Of a stretch of 64,000 bases of DNA, positions 50,301 through 61,100 are shown in pieces (positions within the stretch are counted from its first letter, which is position 1; each line of letters starts with the position of its first letter). Under the pieces are notes generated by a model. The model was given only the letters and a program-made list of their open reading frames with translations, was not told where the DNA came from and did no database searches. The stretch spans positions 310,001-374,000 of the forward strand of contig QLIY01000013.1 in the NCBI GenBank assembly GCA_003260075.1, in the 5' to 3' direction. Both the position numbers and the translations under genes were made by a program. Source of the stretch: Phallusia mammillata (taxonomy: Eukaryota > Chordata > Ascidiacea > Phlebobranchia > Ascidiidae).

Positions 50301-52427
50301 TCCGCAACCTCCACCTCTTCCACCAGCACGACCCGAATCCCCATCTTTTGAACTTCCCATCTCTCAAATCCCAGTTGATGAGCCTCAACAAACATTGGAC
50401 CCGATTTATGCTTCCGCAGGAGACGTTAAAGAGCAGAAGCCGCCAGAGGTGGCCAAGGCAACCGGTGATGACGTCAGTCAGTTGCCTAGCGACCATATTT
50501 TTGGGTCACGTGACATGTTAAGGATCCCGCGTCACATCGGTATGGGGGAGTTGACGGTGTCGAGCACTGATGCTGTGGGTTCACCTGATACTCTTAACGG
50601 TAAGCTAGTGGTCTTTTACTTAAATGGGAAGATGTTCTGACAAAAAGCACAGCTTTTAAAGTAGTTATTTTGAAAGAACCCAATTTTTGTATTAAGTGGC
50701 CAAAATATTTTTTTGAAAACATATTTCTCAATTTCATGACATCAATTACTACAGAGACTGAATTTTAACCAATACCAGGCGTTAAAATACAGAAACAGTC
50801 TGTATTTTTAATCGTCATCTATAGCAGTGTGGTCCAACTTTTGTTGCTGATGGCCATTACAAATCGTCAACTAACTCCGCGGACGAGTGCCCAACAAATA
50901 CTGTTTCTCGACTCGAGATTATTACACCAATACCAAGATTCATACATTACATTTATTAGTTTGTTTACAACGTAAGTTTTGGAACGTATTTTTTCAAAGT
51001 ATTCCCCATTCCAGCATAGAGGCGACATCTGTGGCTGAGGCGCTTCCTTTACTGATGCCTTTGTATCCACAGTAGTGTTGGTTGGGGCCATTCGAAGGCT
51101 CCCCTTTTGTCTTTTATTCATTTTTAGTAAGTAGAACCCGTTCACAAACTTTCAGTTTCAGTAACACCGTGCAAAAATAACCGACCGCAACGAGTTTGTT
51201 GATACAGAAACTCTTTAATACACATAACAATGCCTTTTCTTGCCTCACAATGGAAGATGTTACAGCATTTTGTGTCGTTTAAACTTCTCCTTTTTAGACC
51301 AGTAGAACCAAAAAAATAGTTGTCATTAAAACGTTTGACTTCGCGGGCTAACAAAAAAATCTTCAAATGAGTGCTAGCAGATGTGCTTTGTGGTAATAAT
51401 TTAGATCTCAAAACAAAGTATTTACCAAACCACAATGTGGCCCTTCATTCTCTTAGTCTTGGTCCCTGTGTTACATTATCATAAACAATAGTTCTTAAAA
51501 ATCTTTTGTTTCAGGTTTGGCGCCATTTGACGACGGATCCCGTTCAGGTTTAAGTGAAGACATTGACCTCACCTCGCTACGGTCAAAGATGTCTCAGAAG
51601 AATTACGTACCGGTAGGCGATATTTTTTTCTCAGACAATTTACCCAATAATGAACTGACCAGAATGATAAATACTTGTTGCAGTCGCCTAAAGGATGGGA
51701 ACCTCCTGAACAAGTGGCCACGATGAGCGTTGAAGACGTTGTTCATTCATTAAGGTTTGTAAACCTCTTTGCGACATGAAGGTGTAGCTCAAAGTTGTAA
51801 GTCGAAGCGGGGTTGAATTCGGGTTTAGGCATTTTGTTAAAAACGGACCTAATTCGGGCCTAACTTTACAATCTGTCTTCTTAATTTTTTTTCAATATAT
51901 ATTGCCTAGCTAATTAGTTAGTTGCTTAGTTGGACTTGAACTTATGCCTAACAGCCCTTAAAAAGTTCTGTTTCAGCCGTTGTCTATATTTGCCTATTCA
52001 GTATGCCTTTTGGTTCTCAACCTTTTTATAGATCATACCCCCTTTAAGTAATCCTCAATTCTTAATTCTATGCCTTGCAAAAGAAAAGAAGTTAAACGCC
52101 ACAGTGGAAAAAAACTTCTTAATGTCTTTTGGCGAATGTACCTCTTGGCCCCTTAGAATACAACTCGTAACCCCCGGTTGAGAACCGCTGTCTTAGACAA
52201 TATGCAGATGTCTGGTATAACCCGTCTATCAACAACATAGGTTTATTGGTTTGAGTGAAGACGTGGTGCAGTACTTTTACAACGAGAGAATTGACGGACA
52301 AATGCTAACTGAACTGAGTGACGCAATACTAGAGGAGGATTTTGAACTGGGCAAACTTTATCGTCTCAAAATTCGACGATTTGCGGATGGATGGAGACCC
52401 AAGCTTGACCACTGCACTGCTACGTAA
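32394..52427 (+). CDS. garem: GAREM-family adaptor (CABIT and SAM domains)
   Basis: Exons: 32394-32495, 32915-33003, 33522-33645, 34738-34905, 37514-37605, 39031-39232, 41836-41943, 44431-44531, 48273-48761, 49508-49644, 50243-50599, 51515-51612, 51684-51754, 52241-52427; total 2325 nt, 774 aa, with all phases matching. Roughly residues 20-320 form a CABIT domain (YGFPQIVKVTAE, YGKRQLL, SLRGKFATRTP, PGMHLKFLG). The middle is low-complexity and proline-rich with SH3-type ligands PPLPPRN and PPVPPK, and possible phosphotyrosine sites such as DPIYASAGD. The C-terminal ~85 residues are a SAM domain (MSVEDVVHSLRFIGLSEDVV onward). Vertebrate GAREM1 and GAREM2 have this same order and act as GRB2-binding adaptors in growth-factor/MAPK signalling. 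That role is family knowledge and is not proved here. Confidence 0.92.
34071..34601. mobile_element. Non-autonomous hAT in GAREM intron 3
   Basis: Ends TAGTGATGCACC and the inverted GGTGCATCACTA are flanked by perfect 8-bp duplications ATTAAAAC (34063-34070 and 34602-34609). The interior has repeated GGCCGAA/TTCGGCC blocks. C runs at 33992-34001 and 34427-34439 create allele-like doubled ends. A related end occurs near 49449. Confidence 0.88.
35086..35167. repeat. Perfect 22-bp inverted repeat
   Basis: AAGTGGTAATAAAGAAGCAA(AT) at 35086-35107 has its exact reverse complement at 35146-35167, with a 38-nt loop. It lies in GAREM intron 4. No target duplication was seen. Confidence 0.8.
35295..36582. 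repeat. 640-bp duplicated segment around a C12 run
   Basis: Copy 35295-35930, C12 at 35931-35942, copy 35943-36582. They differ by scattered substitutions and 1-4 bp indels, like two alleles. No coding content; the segment lies in GAREM intron 4. Confidence 0.85.
36603..37323. mobile_element. Two copies of a 163-bp CAGGGGTCACCAAAC hAT
   Basis: 36603-36765 and 37161-37323 both start CAGGGGTCACCAAAC and end GTTTGGTGACCCCTG. They are flanked by GACTATAG on the left and GTCTATAC (GTCTACAC for the second) on the right, imperfect 8-bp duplications. The surrounding sequence also matches, so they are probably one insertion doubled by the C-run joins (36583-36593, 36800-36809, 36885-36894, 37396-37406). 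Confidence 0.8.
39619..39911. mobile_element. Non-autonomous hAT in GAREM intron 6
   Basis: Ends CAGTGGTTCTCAACT and AGTTGAGAACCACTG with a perfect target duplication TTATAGAG (39611-39618 and 39912-39919). Confidence 0.92.
40690..40850 (+). repeat. Dispersed repeat with GGTGATGGCA...TGCCGAAACG core
   Basis: Contains CTGGTGATGGCATGAGCATT followed by TGCCGAAACG, then AATAAAGCATGTCAC, and an ACGGATCTGTTCAT block. The same ordered pieces occur at 42780-42870 (reverse), 46570-46740 and 56940-57100. Confidence 0.6.
41974..42291. mobile_element. Non-autonomous hAT in GAREM intron 7 carrying a SINE head
   Basis: Ends CAGTGGTTCCCAAAC and GTTTGGGAACCACTG with a perfect target duplication TACTAAAT (41966-41973 and 42292-42299). 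Inside, around 42160-42180, GTTGGCCTAGTGGTCTAAGC resembles a tRNA A-box region. Confidence 0.92.
42780..42870 (-). repeat. Dispersed GATGGCATGAGCATTTGCC repeat, reverse copy
   Basis: The reverse complement contains GGTGGCATGAGCATTTGCCG then AAACATTTC, and begins next to AAACAGACATAAAAAC, the degraded terminal block of the family. It lies in GAREM intron 7. Confidence 0.5.
43873..44220. mobile_element. Element with GCAGGGTTCCCGCG inverted ends
   Basis: CAGGGTTCCCGCG at the left and CGCGGGAACCCTG at the right, with the internal GGAAAAGTTTTGGAAAA type repeats usual for this kind of MITE. No clear target duplication was found. Confidence 0.7.
44695..45020. mobile_element. Degraded hAT with CAGTGGTTCCCAACC end
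   Basis: The left end CAGTGGTTCCCAACCTAT pairs with GGGAACCACCG at the right. A G10 run (44871-44880) joins two ~55-bp copies. No target duplication is visible. Confidence 0.6.
45596..45690. repeat. GGCCCGAACCCG-rich repeat family
   Basis: Runs of CCCGAA/GGCCTGAA motifs occur here and at about 45050-45160, 47990-48055, 49236-49350, 51805-51870, 53945-54000, 57700-57760 and 58035-58075, in both orientations. They lie in GAREM introns and 3' flank. Complete ends were not resolved. Confidence 0.55.
46570..46740 (+). repeat. Dispersed GATGGCATGAGCATT repeat, third copy
   Basis: AACAGATCCGTGT, GATGGCATGAGCATT, CCGAAACG, AATAAAGCACGTCGC and CGTCTATTTAGGCC occur in the same order as at 57.0 kb. 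Lies in GAREM intron 8. Confidence 0.6.
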
Positions 52428-54057
52428 AAAAGCACGGAAAATTGGGATCTCTGTCTGTTTCCTTCACGAATATGTGAAGTTTTTGAAAAGGGTTGGGTCC
52501 GTTACTGAGTACCGAGCATTTCCTATTTTGGTGCTCGGTACTCGACTGGAATCAGCTAAAGATTGCAAAAATATTTTGTGCTGACCATATTACCACGCAA
52601 AAACTTTGAAACGTTTTCTCCCTTATAGATGGAGATTTACCTTAAAATTTGAGTTTTCCACTTATGAAAAAAGGCGACCGAATTTGATTGCGTCATATGA
52701 CTATGACGTCAGAATACCTCCACCAGTGGGGCGCCCAGCTAATCAAAACGTTGCAGTTTTGGCCCAACCCCCCAAAAGCAAAGTGTTTTAATTCAGAGTT
52801 TATTGTAGAATTTTATGATGGCAAACAAAACATTTTAGGTACGAGACCAATTTTCTTCAACAAATGCTTCCATATTTCTTCAACAAATTATATTTTTTAA
52901 TGGTTTGTTATTATTTAAAATGTTCCTATAGCAGTACTTTAAGCTAAAGATTTTTGCCAATGAGTTCTGATTTATTTATGATAATATACGACCAAAGATG
53001 CATAAAACTGAGACAGAAATATCAGATTTTCTATTGACTTGTGCTTTATTTTCTACTCATTGCAAGACCATGCTGTATCCCGATTACTGATGATCATTGT
53101 GAGATTGTGTATTGTGTTTTTTCTCCCGCAGTTATGGGGGGGGGGCTGATTTATTTATGATAATATACGACCAAAGATGCACAAAAATGAGACAGAAATA
53201 ACAGATTTTCTATTGACTTGTGCTTTATTTTCTACTCATTTCAAGACCATGCTGTATCCTGATTAATGATGATCATTGTGAGATTGTGTATTGTGTTTTT
53301 TCTCCCGCAGTTATAAGTTTCATTGTGTGTTATTTCGATACAAGAAGTGTTGTCACTGATCAGGGCTGGTGCAAAAAAATTACCAAGAGGGGGTCGACTT
53401 GTGAAATAATTTTATGCTTGGCAGTAAAAAAAATCTTGAACGTGATTTTTGGGCGGGAGGGTTCGTAGCCCCCTAAACCCCCTCACAGGTTATTTCGAAT
53501 CCGCCCCTGTTTGCAATATTTAACTCTTAGACATTTAGTGTTGGCCTTGTCGCCGTTCTACTGCTTTGCTTTTAGAATTTCTCTCTAATAATGTTAGTGC
53601 AATGTTGTTGCGTCATCGCAAGCAAACTATGACGTCATTCTGTTTCCGAAATCGTTTTTTTGTGTGTTAAGTTGTTGTTACGAGATCGCTGTATGTATTT
53701 CCGTGCAAAATACTTTTCTACTACGAACGTCGCCTTGTTTCTGCAAAGGTTCTATGCACCTTGCATAACGCCGATAATAATACCGCAAACTCATTCACAT
53801 GCAGCTGTCCACTGTTCTACCACAAGTGGTTTTGTATTTGCATTTAGCAACTGAATCTTCATGTGGCACTATTTCAAACACCCAACTGACTGGTTGCAAA
53901 ACATATTTTCACCGTTATTGTATGTTAAGCTACGCAATACGAAATAGCCCGGGCCAAAAATTCAAGTCGGGCCGGACTTTTTGAGTCGGATTCGGGTCAA
54001 CTTACAACTATTGTTTAACCCTGCAGTATTCGATGTTGTATTCTCGTATGTCATATT

Positions 54058-54241
54058 CAGTAAACCTCGGTTAATTCGGACCCTATTCGACCAAAAATTT
54101 ATCCGGATTAGGCGAAGATCCGGATTTACCGATGTCGATTAATCCATGTCTTACCACATTACAAATCATTTGTACCTTAAGTTTTGTCCGAATTAAGCGA
54201 AAATACGGATTAACCGAGTTCAGTATAACCGAGGTTTACTG
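54058..54241. mobile_element. MITE with CAGTAAACCTCGG ends
   Basis: Inverted ends CAGTAAACCTCGGTTAATTC and CCGAGGTTTACTG. The right flank is TA, but the left TA is lost. The interior has further repeats of the same end. Confidence 0.7.
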
Positions 54242-54354
54242 TAGTTCGTTACTATTTTAAATATTTAACTTTGACAGTTAAAAAAATGAATTTGCTATAG
54301 GAAAAAGGAAAAAACGCCAATTTTACCGAAGGAAAAAACGCCAATTTTACCGAA

Positions 54355-56150
54355 TTCTGCGCCAAAATGATTTTAAATAGTTTTATGTGCAACACTTAAC
54401 GTACTTATCTTCAAACTTGTGACACTGTTCGTTTTTACAGCTGTGAAATCCTTACTCTTACTTGTGAAAAATCTGTACCTGCTAAATCCATATAACTTAC
54501 AATGTGCAGTAAGAAAAGTGAAAAGAACATTATTTCTTGCCATATGTGAAATACGAGTAATCCTAATAATTAAGTTGGTCTGTTTTATGGAATTAACTAT
54601 CGTATTCTATTGTAAGACTGTGCTTAAAATTAAATGCTTTATCTCGCCCTGGATTTAGATTACCGAAAAATGTGTTTATTGCTGACTTTGTTGTTCGATG
54701 TAGAATAATGATTAAAATGTCTTACCAACCTACAGGCTTTAAACACCGTAATCATTCCTTTAATGTTCCTGTAAATTTTACAAAATTTGCAAATTAATCG
54801 CTAATTTACAACTTATTTGTTTTGAATTTTGTAAATCGCTATCTTTAAGTGTTCGTTTATCCGTTTAAAAGACCTATTTCGGACTTTATATTGTATGAAA
54901 GGTTTAAATTAACTTATTTCGCAATTCTGTTTTCGCGATTGCAAGATTTATCTTTACAGGGGGGGGGGTATTGTATGAAAGGTTTTTATATGAAAGGTTT
55001 TAAACTTATTTCGCAATTCTGTTTTCGCGATTGCAAGATTTATCTTTACACTATGTTCCGAATATCTTTTCTGTATCCCTTTTTGCTGCTTTTAATGTAT
55101 TGAATTATTTCATGCCGTTCGTGTTTATTGCTAAAAGAGTTAAAAGTCTTAAACCCGAGTGACCTATAGTATTTAAATGCTGTTATAGTTGCTCCTCTAG
55201 TTTGAAGTGTTAAGCTTAAACGCATGTTAAATAGGTAAAAAAAAAATTTTTTTTTCCTGTCAAACCTGAACTCATACGTTTAACTAGAATAGTGGTTTTC
55301 CTATATATTGCCAGTTTATATATACTGGGGGGGGGGTTCTGCACCAAAATGATTTTAAATAGTTTCATGTGCAACACTTAACGTACTTATCTTCATACTT
55401 GTGACACTGTTCGTTTTTACAGCTGTGAAATCCTTACTCTTACTTGTGAAAAATCTGTACCTGCTAAATCCATATAACTTACAATGTGCAGTAAGAAAAG
55501 TGAAAAGAACATTATTTCTTGCCATATGTGAAATACGAGTAATCCTAATAATTAAGTTGGTCTGTTTTATGGAATTAACTATCGTATTCTATTGTAAGAC
55601 TGTGCTTAAAATTAAATGCTTTATCTCGCCCTGGATTTAGATTACCGAAAAATATGTTTATTGCTGACTTTGTTGTTCGATGTAGAATAATGATTAAAAT
55701 GTCTTACCAACCTACAGGCTTTAAACACCGTAATCATTCCTTTAATGTTCCTGTAAATTTTACAAAATTTGCAAATTAATCGCTAATTTACAACTTATTT
55801 GTTTTGAATTTTGTAAATCGCTATCTTTAAGTGTTCGTTTATCCGTTTAAAAGACCTATTTCGGACTTTATATTGTATGAAAGGTTTATATTGTATGAAA
55901 GGTTTTTATATGAAAGGTTTTAAACTTATTTCGCAATTCTGTTTTCGCGATTGCAAGATTTATCTTTACACTATGTTCCGAATATCTTTTCTGTATCCCT
56001 TTTTGCTGCTTTTAATGTATTGAATTATTTCATGCCGTTCGTGTTTATTGCTAAAAGAGTTAAAAGTCTTAAACCCGAGTGACCTATAGTATTTAAATGC
56101 TGTTATAGTTGCTCCTCTAGTTTGAAGTGTTAAGCTTAAACGCATGTTAA
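54355..56150. repeat. Large doubled segment with a nested join in only one copy
   Basis: Copy 1 (about 54355-55326) and copy 2 (55337-56150) flank a G10 run at 55327-55336. Copy 1 also holds an internal ~80-bp doubling around G10 at 54959-54968, which copy 2 lacks. Identical 79-codon open frames in the two copies (from 54419 and 55401) are a by-product and not genes. Confidence 0.85.
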
Positions 56151-56152
56151 AT

Positions 56153-56153
56153 N
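56153..56153. other. Single ambiguous base at a contig join
   Basis: The only N in the window. It falls exactly where copy 2 of the 54-56 kb doubled segment stops matching copy 1 and a new repeat begins, so it probably marks a later join. Confidence 0.7.
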
Positions 56154-57073
56154 GACGGCTCAAATAGACGTAAAAAGCGACATGCTTTATTTTTCGATGG
56201 TTTTCGCTAGGGTTGTTATCAAACAAACGTTTCGAATTTTTCAAATAATCAAATAATTTTTTTCCTTTTAAATCAAATAATCGAATAATTTAAATAATTT
56301 TAAAATCCAACGATGTAAAGCCCAGAACCATTAAAGGATAAGGATATTTCAAACTTATTAAATAAAAATGGCAATGTGGTTGTGCTCCTTGTCATTAAAT
56401 TTATGCTAAACCTTTTTTTGGTAAAAAAATGGTACAGACGTGCTTCAGTTATTCTCCGTAATTCTCCACAGGTATTTTTTCTCATCATTTTACCAGGTTC
56501 TTCGTGGACACTTAGTTAATTAAACTTTGGTCTTTTACATTTCAATCACTTGCTTGAATAACCTTAAATGTTACGAGGTGTAATTAATCCCAAAATATAA
56601 GCTCAAATATAAATTATCATGCTTTAGTCCAAAATATATTGGGAAAAGGGTTATAGTAGGGTGGAAACACATGTTGCAGTGCTTTTATTTACTCTCTATT
56701 TCAAAACATTGTCACCAATCTGTTCAAATCAATTGATTTCGCACCTAAATTGAGGTTTACTGCACAGGAAAAAAATATTTGAATATTTGAAATTGAGTAA
56801 AAAAATATTTGATAAATTTTCAAATAATTAAAAATGTCAAATAATCAAATAAAATTATTTGTTTGATAACAGCCCTAGTTTTCGCCTTTTTTATTTATCG
56901 GTTGTACGCGACGCTAGTTTCGCACTTTTTTATCATTCTTTCACGTAGTTTAAATGGATATTAACGGGAATAATTGATGTGCCTTTCATATCACTGATGA
57001 TAGCATGAGCATTTGCCGAAACGTTTGAAAAATGAAGCATGTCGCTTTTTTCGTCTATTTAGTTCGTTATTTT
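56154..57073. mobile_element. Inverted-repeat element split by a hAT
   Basis: The start (AAATAGACGTAAAAAGCGAC, then ATGCTTTATTTTT) and the end (AAAAATGAAGCATGTCGC, then CGTCTATTTAG) are inverted copies of ~40 bp. A hAT at 56208-56877 is inserted near the left end. The inner right part carries CTGATGATAGCATGAGCATT followed by TGCCGAAACG. The left limit may be cut by the N at 56153. Confidence 0.65.
56208..56877. mobile_element. Non-autonomous hAT nested in the 56-57 kb repeat
   Basis: Ends TAGGGTTGTTATCAAAC and GTTTGATAACAGCCCTA, with a perfect 8-bp target duplication GTTTTCGC (56200-56207 and 56878-56885). The interior is rich in CAAATAATC repeats. Confidence 0.88.
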
Positions 57074-57206
57074 TATCACTAAACTTATGAACAGATCCGT
57101 AGAAAGTTTTCAAAGCTCATAAGTTATATGTAAAAAAATTTCGGCATTGTTTTGTTGATTAGGTTAATTGGCATTTGTTTTATTTGTCTTAATATTTGTT
57201 AAACAG

Positions 57207-57406
57207 GTGAAAAATGACAAAAAACTGAGTAATAGTGATAAAAATGACTTCAACGAATATTTTGCCGCCCAGAAGAAACATAATTTGGGTCTTAGCATCA
57301 TACTTAAGGTAAGAAAGATTCAGTATTTTGATGATTGTGTATTTCACCACCATATCTATTTGTTGTACAGGTCGTTGGATTTCGCGATGTTGTTGCTTCT
57401 CTTTGA
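57207..57406 (+). CDS. Possible orphan terminal exon pair, function unknown
   Basis: An acceptor (TTGTTAAACAG) opens a 34-codon frame at 57207-57308 (VKNDKKLSNSDKNDFNEYFA onward, ending GLSIILK) closed by a GTAAGA donor. Another acceptor at 57369-57370 continues in phase with VVGFRDVVASL and a stop at 57406. I recognise no family and found no upstream exons. It could be the end of an unplaced small gene or a chance structure. Confidence 0.25.
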
Positions 57407-58101
57407 AAGGTTTGATGTGTTACTACGAACGATGCCTGCTTCAATCGATGCTTTCATGCGACAGCAAATCCAATGTAGAAACCTACAAATCTCCACTATT
57501 TCATGTCGGTTTCTACTGTTTTTCTAAATCGGTTTGTACTTTATATTGCTGTACGAAAACATGTTTAATACGGTGGTTTCTTGAACCTTCCAAGGTCGTG
57601 ACACCTAGAGCTCATCCCAGTTATGAATTTATAACACATAATGGTGTAAGTCCCAAGTAGCACTGTTATTTTTTTCTTATAGGGCCTACTATTCAGACTT
57701 GTAAAGTCGGGCCGGCTTTGTGCTTGTTTTTTTAACAAACGGCCTTACTTCGGGCCTGGCTTCACATTGTGTGGCCGTAACTGAAAACAATCAAAATACT
57801 CATGCCAATTTACTAGTTGTTGGACAACCCTAAAACATTCTTGTTTAAACCATGTGTAGCCTATTAGGTTTTATTAGCCTATATATTTTATACTGTTTGT
57901 AGGCTTTCATGTATAGATTAGTCAATCAAACTTTATTGGGGGGGGGGGGGCCTATATTTTGTACTGTTTGTAGGCTTTCATGTATAGATTAGTCAATCAA
58001 ACTTTATTGTCCAAAAGGGCATCTTAAAAATGATTTGGGTTCGGACTTATTCTTTCGGGCTCGAATTTTAGGCCCTTTTACACCTTTGGCACCCTTTTAC
58101 A

Positions 58102-58107
58102 TTTATT
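58102..58107 (-). terminator. Polyadenylation signal of the CAP gene
   Basis: AATAAA on the minus strand, 35 nt past the CAP stop codon. Confidence 0.55.
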
Positions 58108-58141
58108 ATTTCTATTTGGTTGGCTCATTTAACTTAATTCC

Positions 58142-61100
58142 TTACCTGGAGCATAACCCGTTCGGATTTCTTCTGCTTATTTTGACGGCTATCGCTATTG
58201 TAATAGTTGCAATTAGCGTGGTTCCCATCAGAGAGCCGATCACAGTAAGGGCAGTAACAGCTTCCGAAGTTAAAGCATTTTTTTCACTGGTTGGTACCGA
58301 AACAGTTGTAGATTCCACGACTGCTGGCCAAGGTTCCCGACCGGTTATCTTTTCTCTGGTCGAGTTAACTACGTCAAAACAGTCACATATTACGGTCCTT
58401 CCTGTGTAAGGTTTGTAAATGCAACCACATGAGTTCGTAAAATTTTACGCAAAATTTAAATTGGGACGCGATTTTTCATTTATTCTAGGACCGACTATCT
58501 AAATCAGGGTTGGGGAACCTGTGGCCCGCTTCCCTTTTTTATGTGGCCCGCGTCACAATTATGTTAAAGTATACAAAATAGGATCTAAAGAATAAAATTT
58601 TGATCTAAAATTTTTGATTTCCTTGAATGACTTCGACATAATCGGTGATTTATATTCAATATTTCCCCTTTCAACATTATGACGTCAAACTTTCATAAAA
58701 TTGTTATACATTCAACCACTTGCTATTATTTGTAACGTAACAGCCACTCGATTGGGGGGGGGGTAGTTGGTACCGAAGCCGTTGTAGATTCCACGACTTC
58801 TGGCCAAGGTTCCCGACCGGATATCTTTTCTCTGGTCGAGTTAACTACGTCAAAACAGTCACACATTACGGTCCTTCCTGTGTAAGGTTTGTAAATGCCA
58901 CCACATGAGTTCGTAAAATTTTTTCGCAAAATTTAAATTGGGACGCGATTTTTCATTTATTCTAGGACCGACTATCTAAATCAGGGTTGGGGAACCTGTG
59001 GCCCGCTTCCCTTTTTTATGTGGCCCGCGTCACAATTATGTTAAAGTATACAAAATAGGATCTAAAGAATAAAATTTTGATCTAAAATTTTTGATTTCCT
59101 TGAATGACTTCGACATAATCGGTGATTTATATTCAATATTTCCCCTTTCAACATTATGACGTCAAACTTTCATAAAATTGTTATACATTCAACCACTTGC
59201 TATTATTTGTAACGTAACAGCCACTCGATTGTCTCTCCTTGCAGTAACGATTCATTTGTCATGTGGCGTTAGTTTTAAATTGTGATGTTGTGCAATTCAT
59301 GCGGCCCGCAGTACTAAGGAGGTTCGATCCCCACGCCTGATCTAAATTCTGTGTAATGTACTTTTATCTGTTGTTACATAGTAACGCAAATGATTGTACC
59401 CCCAGAGCGTAGGTTAACTTAGTCAACAATGTCTAAGCGCAAAAAGACATTTTTTAGGCAAAATCAAAACAAAGGGAAGTGAATATGAAGGGGGGGGGGG
59501 TCTATTCTAAATTCTGTGTAATGTCTGTACTTTTATCTGTTGTTATATAGTAACGCAAATGATTGCACCCCCAGAGCGTAGGTTAACTTAGTCAACAATG
59601 TCTACACGCAAAAGACATTTTTTAGGCAAAATCAAAACAAAGGGAAGTGAATATGAAGACGGCATGACATTAAAATCGCCCTCGATTTTGAGCCGCAAAA
59701 ACAAACGAACCTTATAGTAAGAACCTTATAATCCAATAAGTACAGTGTTCTTTGTTTCACCAAACAACTTTGTTTTTCAGAACAATAACTGTGGAACAGC
59801 TATTTAAAACAGTGATCACACTTTATCGAATTAAAGATCACGTGACTTTTACTTGCATTGATTTGATTTCTATGCTGACCTACCGCAAAGTTTGGATTCA
59901 CAGAGATCGTAGGGGCTGCAGAATGAACAGGAACGTCCAACGAAGTAAGGTAGAAGAGTTTCATCCATTATTCTTGGAATTGGAAATATAAGAGTGATCG
60001 GGGGGGGGGTATTGACATTGATTTGATTTCTATGCTGACCTACCGCAAAGGTTGGATTCACAGAGATCGTAGGGGCTGCAGAATGAACAGGAACGTCCGA
60101 CGAAGTAAGGAAGAAGAGTTTCATCCATTATTCTTGGAATTGGAAATATAAGAGTGATCGTAAAACGGAATGAAGTTTGAAATGAATTTATTAGGCCAAA
60201 GTAGAAACTAAAGTAGGCCAAAGTTTTTCTCAGCATTTAAAGAGATGATCTCATTGTAAATTAATTAATTATCTTTAAAATATTTTTTTAAATTTAGCAA
60301 ATTTTTTAAACCTAAGAATGTGTAGGTATAAATAAAGTAGAGTAGACAGAAATGAAATATGGTCCTTTTTGATACAGTAAACCTCGGTTAATCAGGACCT
60401 TTGCCTAAATCCGACAAAACTCGTTTGCCTAAATCGGACTAAACAAAAGTACAAAAGATTGGTAATATGACAAGGCTTTACGTGATCGACATTAGTTATT
60501 CCGGATTTTCGCCTGATCCGGACAAATATTTGATCCAATCAGGTTCGGATTAACTGAGGTTTTCTGTATTTATGATTTTTCTAATGTAATAGATGATAGT
60601 TGAGTTACGTTCAGTATGGACAAAAACATACGTTGGCTCATAATAACACGCCATAAAAATGGCTCCTTCGATATTTTGTCCATGCACTGAAATGCTGGCG
60701 CATTCCTTCCATGCACACCCCATCTTATGAGCATCGAACCAGATCATTTGAACGTAACGCTCACATGGCCCACCAAGACACGTGCGCAACGATTGATGAA
60801 AGTTTGGCTTTTCATCAAACCACGTGTTTACCTGAAAAAATCACGTGACAAATTTGATATGTTTATGCGAGGTCCAAAAATATTGGACTTGAAACATATA
60901 ATCCTATAAGCTTTGTTTTGAGGTCGCAAAAAAGACATGCTTACAACGCTTTGAGACCCTTTTTTCAAGTGTGCAGGTGTATATGGGCTAAGTCCATGTA
61001 TCCCCATTTTTCATGCTGGCTTTTGTTTAATAGATTAGATTAAATTTTAACGCAAGACAAGAGAACTGCTAAAGCTTTATTTTTTTGATTAGCAAAATAT

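Larger units (their letters stand above)
52428..58101. other. Region between GAREM and the CAP gene
   Basis: No full gene is supported. It contains the GAREM 3' flank, a doubled segment around G10 at 53136-53145, a MITE (54058-54241), an ~815-970-bp doubled segment (54355-56150), a single N at 56153, a nested repeat pair (56154-57073), a possible orphan exon pair (57207-57406) and another join at 57938-57950. Confidence 0.6.

Noticed and set aside
54419-55640. Two identical 79-codon open frames
   Set aside because: They are copies of the same non-coding segment doubled around a G10 run.
59752-59991. 79-codon plus-strand open frame
   Set aside because: Shadow of CAP exon 5 on the minus strand.
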